Shown: positions 61,380-64,000 of the stretch, piece after piece
How positions within the stretch are numbered: position 1 is the first letter of the stretch
Layout: the number at the start of each line of letters is the position of its first letter
DNA from: Montifringilla adamsi
Lineage: Eukaryota > Chordata > Aves > Passeriformes > Passeridae
Direction: 5' to 3'
Assembly (NCBI GenBank): GCA_017590115.1
Contig: JAGGNK010007071.1
Location: 271,535-335,534 of the forward strand
Length of the DNA stretch: 64,000 nt
Made by a program: the position numbers and the translations under genes
Notes under the pieces: generated by a model
Told to the model about the DNA's origin: nothing
Databases searched by the model: none
What the model saw: the letters and a program-made list of their open reading frames with translations, nothing else

Positions 61380-61925
61380 TCAAGCACCCCCGACGCCCTT
61401 CCCGCCCCGTCCGGCCGGGACACGGCTCCATCTAGGGGCGGGCAGGGAGGCGGCCACTCCGCGGGCGCCGCGTGTGGGGGGGCGGCTCCGCCCGCACCGC
61501 CATCTTTGGTGCGGGTGAGGGCGCCGGCGTCTGGCGCAGCTGCAGCCCCGCCATGTCGGGCGAGGGCAAAGCGGCGCCTCCATGACGGGTGAGGGCGAAA
61601 TGGCGGCCGGAAGGGGCGGACGGTGGCGGCCATTGCCGGCGGGACGGGGTGCGGCGGCGGCGGAGTAGGCGGTAGCAACAGCAGCGACGAGGCGGCCGCG
61701 GTGGGTCTGTGGGGCGGCCTGGGGCCAGGGAGAGCCGGGAGGTGGCCGTGTGGAGGACGCAGGGGTCACTGGGGGCTGGAGGCAGCGCACACCCGCGGAG
61801 GGAGGGACGGGCCCGCGGCGTGTCCGGCTGGCGCTGTGGGAAGATGCCGGGGACAGGGGCAGGACCCCCGCGGCAGGTGGGAGAGCGGAGGACGTGTGGG
61901 AGCGGCTGGTGTGTGTGGGAAGCTG
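61380..61925 (+). promoter_or_regulatory. CpG island, inferred RNF20 promoter and non-coding first exon
   Basis: This dense CpG island has repeated gggcgagggc / gggtgagggcg motifs and a ggcggcggcgg run, and no TATA box. By synteny with human 9q31.1 the next gene is RNF20 on the plus strand. A possible first-exon donor is gcggccgcg before gtgggt at 61701. No RNF20 coding sequence (which starts MSGIGNKRAAGEP in human) is found to the end of the window. A short frame ATGTCGGGCGAGGGC at 61553 stops after nine codons. Confidence 0.5.
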
Positions 61926-62440
61926 AATCACAGAATTGATTCAGAATCGGTCGGGTTGAGATCACCCTGTGCAGCCCCCCTGCCAAGGCAGAGTCACCTG
62001 GAGCAGGTGACAGAGGAACACATCTAGGTGGGTTTGGGATGTCTCCAAAGGGGGAGAGTCCACGACGTCCGTGGGAAGCTGTTGCAGTGCTCTGCCACCC
62101 TCATTGTTTTTCCTCATGTTGAGGTGGAACTTCTTGGGTTTTAGTGTATGGCCACGGCTCCTCTTCCTATTGGTGGGTAGCACTGAAGAGTCTGCACCAC
62201 CCTCTGGGCACTCACCTTGGAAATAATTGTGTGCATTAATGAGATCCCCCTCCCAGTATTCTCCAGACTAATCTGGCCCAGATATCACAGCCTCTTTTTA
62301 TAAGAGAGATGCTCCAGAGTCCTCATCATCTTTATGGCTGCCACTCGATCCTCTCCATCAGCTCCTTGTCTTTGTACTGAGGAGTCCAGAACTGGACACA
62401 GAATGCCATCCATGCCATGCTAGGGCCAGGCAGAGCAGAG
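61926..62440 (-). mobile_element. CR1 LINE fragment
   Basis: It reads as CR1 in reverse: it starts with aatcacagaatt, the inverted 3' tail, then cagcccccctgccaaggcag. It ends with ctgaggagtccagaactgga then cacagaatgcc, a well-known inner CR1 segment. It lies directly against the CpG island. Confidence 0.8.
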
Positions 62441-62954
62441 GGTTGGGAGTTTTCCCCTTTCTCTTCCAGTGCTTAAAGTATTCTTGCTGAGCCTGACCTG
62501 AAGCCATAGAAAAATCCCTATTAGGCTTGTGGATGGATCATCGTTTGACTGGAGTTCCTGCTGGGAAATATAAACTCAAATAGCAGTTTTTAAATCTGTC
62601 CAGTGCTTTTATTCCTGTTGTTCTGTATCTGTACATAAATTCAGGTTTGTATTTGTATAGTGTAGTTTCTGTACTGTAGCAGGAACATCAGGTGGTGGCA
62701 GATGTAACAAAGGTTTCAGATTTAGTTGTAAAATGGTAGTAAATAAAAAGAGAAAATCTAATTTAAGTTTCAATCGGTAGGGCTTGTCATCAGAAATCCA
62801 CCTTTTTTTAAGTAAATACAGAATGAGTAAGTAAAACTTAATCTGTTAGTTAGCAGAGCAGATCAGCTGTTCTGTGTCAAAAAGGAAATAAATATGACAT
62901 TCAAAGAAATGTACATTCATGCTTAGAGTTCTTTACCTCTTCTGTGTGTGAGCA

Positions 62955-63126
62955 GCAGAAAGGATTCTCAGGCACTGGAAGGGGCTGCCCACCAGGGAGG
63001 TGCTGGAGTTTGTGTCCCTGGCTGGACGTGGCACCCAGTGCCATGGTATGACTGACAGTGTGATGTTGGTTCATAGGTTAGACTCGATCTCAGAAGTTTT
63101 TCCCATTTTAAATGATTCTGTGAAAG
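62955..63126 (+). mobile_element. CR1 LINE 3'-end fragment
   Basis: It contains ggggctgcccaccagggagg, ctggacgtggcacccagtgc, catggtatgactgacag, ggttagactcgatctcagaa and a terminal aaatgattctgtga. Confidence 0.88.
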
Positions 63127-64000
63127 AGAGGGTCTGTGGCCGTACCAAATTGATGGGTTGGGGTCTGGTGTACAGTGTGTGAGGAGGTGGTGAGAGGGGA
63201 GATGGAGCTGAGGGGAATGGTGCCAGGACACAGTGGAAGGGATATGTTGTCCCGGGACAAAAAGTGTGAAAGGCAGTGGACAGTGGTGGCTTGCTGGACT
63301 GACAGGGGACAGATGAGATGTTTTTAGTGACAGCTGTTCCCTTCCAGTGCTCTCAGAATTCCAGCTAAAGTCAGTGCTGCTGCTAAGAGAAATAAAATGG
63401 TTCAGTGGCAGTTCTCTTTCTTGATAAATTTGAGATGTAATTTAATGTTTCTGTTAAAAGATACCTCACAGGATCCCTATACATGCTGTTTCAGTAACTC
63501 ACTTAGAAATAATCTTTACACTATTTTGCATACAATGAAGGGCATTGCCAAGCTGAGATGCTCTTGAAATGCTGAGATTTGGCAAAGGAATGTACCAGCT
63601 TCATCTTCAAATGGCAATAGCCTTGTTGCTTTCAGTAGAACTGCTCAATTAAAGCAGATAAGAACTGGAAGGTTCAGTTACTAACCCCTAGTTTGACTGT
63701 AAATGCCATTATAGGCTTAAATGGAAGTCAGGTTTTACTTGTATGGTCTGCAATTTATTCACTTTTGGTTTCATTCAGTCTGACACAGCCTCAGTGGCTG
63801 TGGGAGAAGAATGCAGCTCACATCTAGTGAAGATCTGATTAGTTCCATTTTTTTATCTCCAACTGTTCCATTTCTGTTGGAAATCTTTTGAGAATACACT
63901 TGTAATTTTGCTCAAAAATATTTTAGGGAGCTACAGGAAATACTGTTCAGACACGAGAAAAGCCTGTTGTAATGTTGAGGATGATCAAGCACTAGAGAGG
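63127..64000. other. Unassigned sequence at window end
   Basis: Presumably this is the first intron of the gene starting in the 61.4-kb island. No coding exon is seen. Confidence 0.4.

Noticed and set aside
61553..61584. ATG TCG GGC GAG... as an RNF20 start
   Set aside because: It resembles MSG-type N-termini superficially, but stops after nine codons and does not continue like RNF20.
61380..61986. Two 180-codon minus-strand frames in the 61.5-kb island
   Set aside because: Pro/Arg/Ala-rich translations in several frames at once are typical of GC-rich non-coding sequence.
1..64000. CRISPR arrays, operons, bacterial islands, tRNA or rRNA genes
   Set aside because: The window is vertebrate chromosomal DNA. 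No spaced direct-repeat array and no cloverleaf or rRNA sequence was seen on reading.

Overview
The window is vertebrate nuclear DNA, most likely from a passerine bird. The genes have short, canonical GT-AG exons in long introns. The interspersed repeats are dominated by 3' ends of CR1-type LINEs. There is also an avian-style endogenous retroviral LTR, and three separate CpG islands. Four genes are recognised by protein sequence, in the order PLPPR1 (+), MRPL50 (-), ALDOB (-), PGAP4/TMEM246 (-). This is the order of human 9q31.1, a block that lies on the Z chromosome in chicken, so Z linkage is inferred. A fourth promoter-like CpG island near 61.4-61.9 kb sits where RNF20 would be expected, but no RNF20 codon is visible.

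Layout. 1-23.1 kb: the last five coding exons of PLPPR1 (residues 85-325 by human numbering) with large introns; the N-terminal exons lie left of the window. 23.1-26.4 kb: PLPPR1 3' UTR and intergenic DNA with a long purine-rich microsatellite. 26.4-27.8 kb: two-exon MRPL50 with a CpG-island promoter carrying a ZNF143-type motif. 27.8-29.9 kb: LTR-like and CR1 debris. 29.9-39.6 kb: complete ALDOB, with eight coding exons totalling exactly 364 codons plus stop, and a predicted non-coding first exon and TATA box about 6 kb upstream. 39.6-43.5 kb: intergenic. 43.55-44.87 kb: PGAP4, whose whole coding region lies in one exon, with two upstream ORFs in the presumed 5' UTR. A second CpG island at 51.3-52.6 kb with a strong minus-strand splice donor is its likely promoter. 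52.7-61.3 kb: intergenic, with a solo LTR. 61.4-64 kb: CpG island, then two CR1 fragments.

The four genes do unrelated housekeeping or tissue-specific jobs: neuronal membrane protein, mitoribosome subunit, liver fructose metabolism, and Golgi GPI-anchor glycosylation. There is no operon-like logic. I found no sign of a novel multi-gene system. The more unusual items are local: the PGAP4 uORFs, several perfect hairpins, a 16-bp minisatellite inside the PGAP4 island, a pair of related 0.5-kb repeats in two PLPPR1 introns, and long open frames across the PGAP4 island that I regard as compositional.
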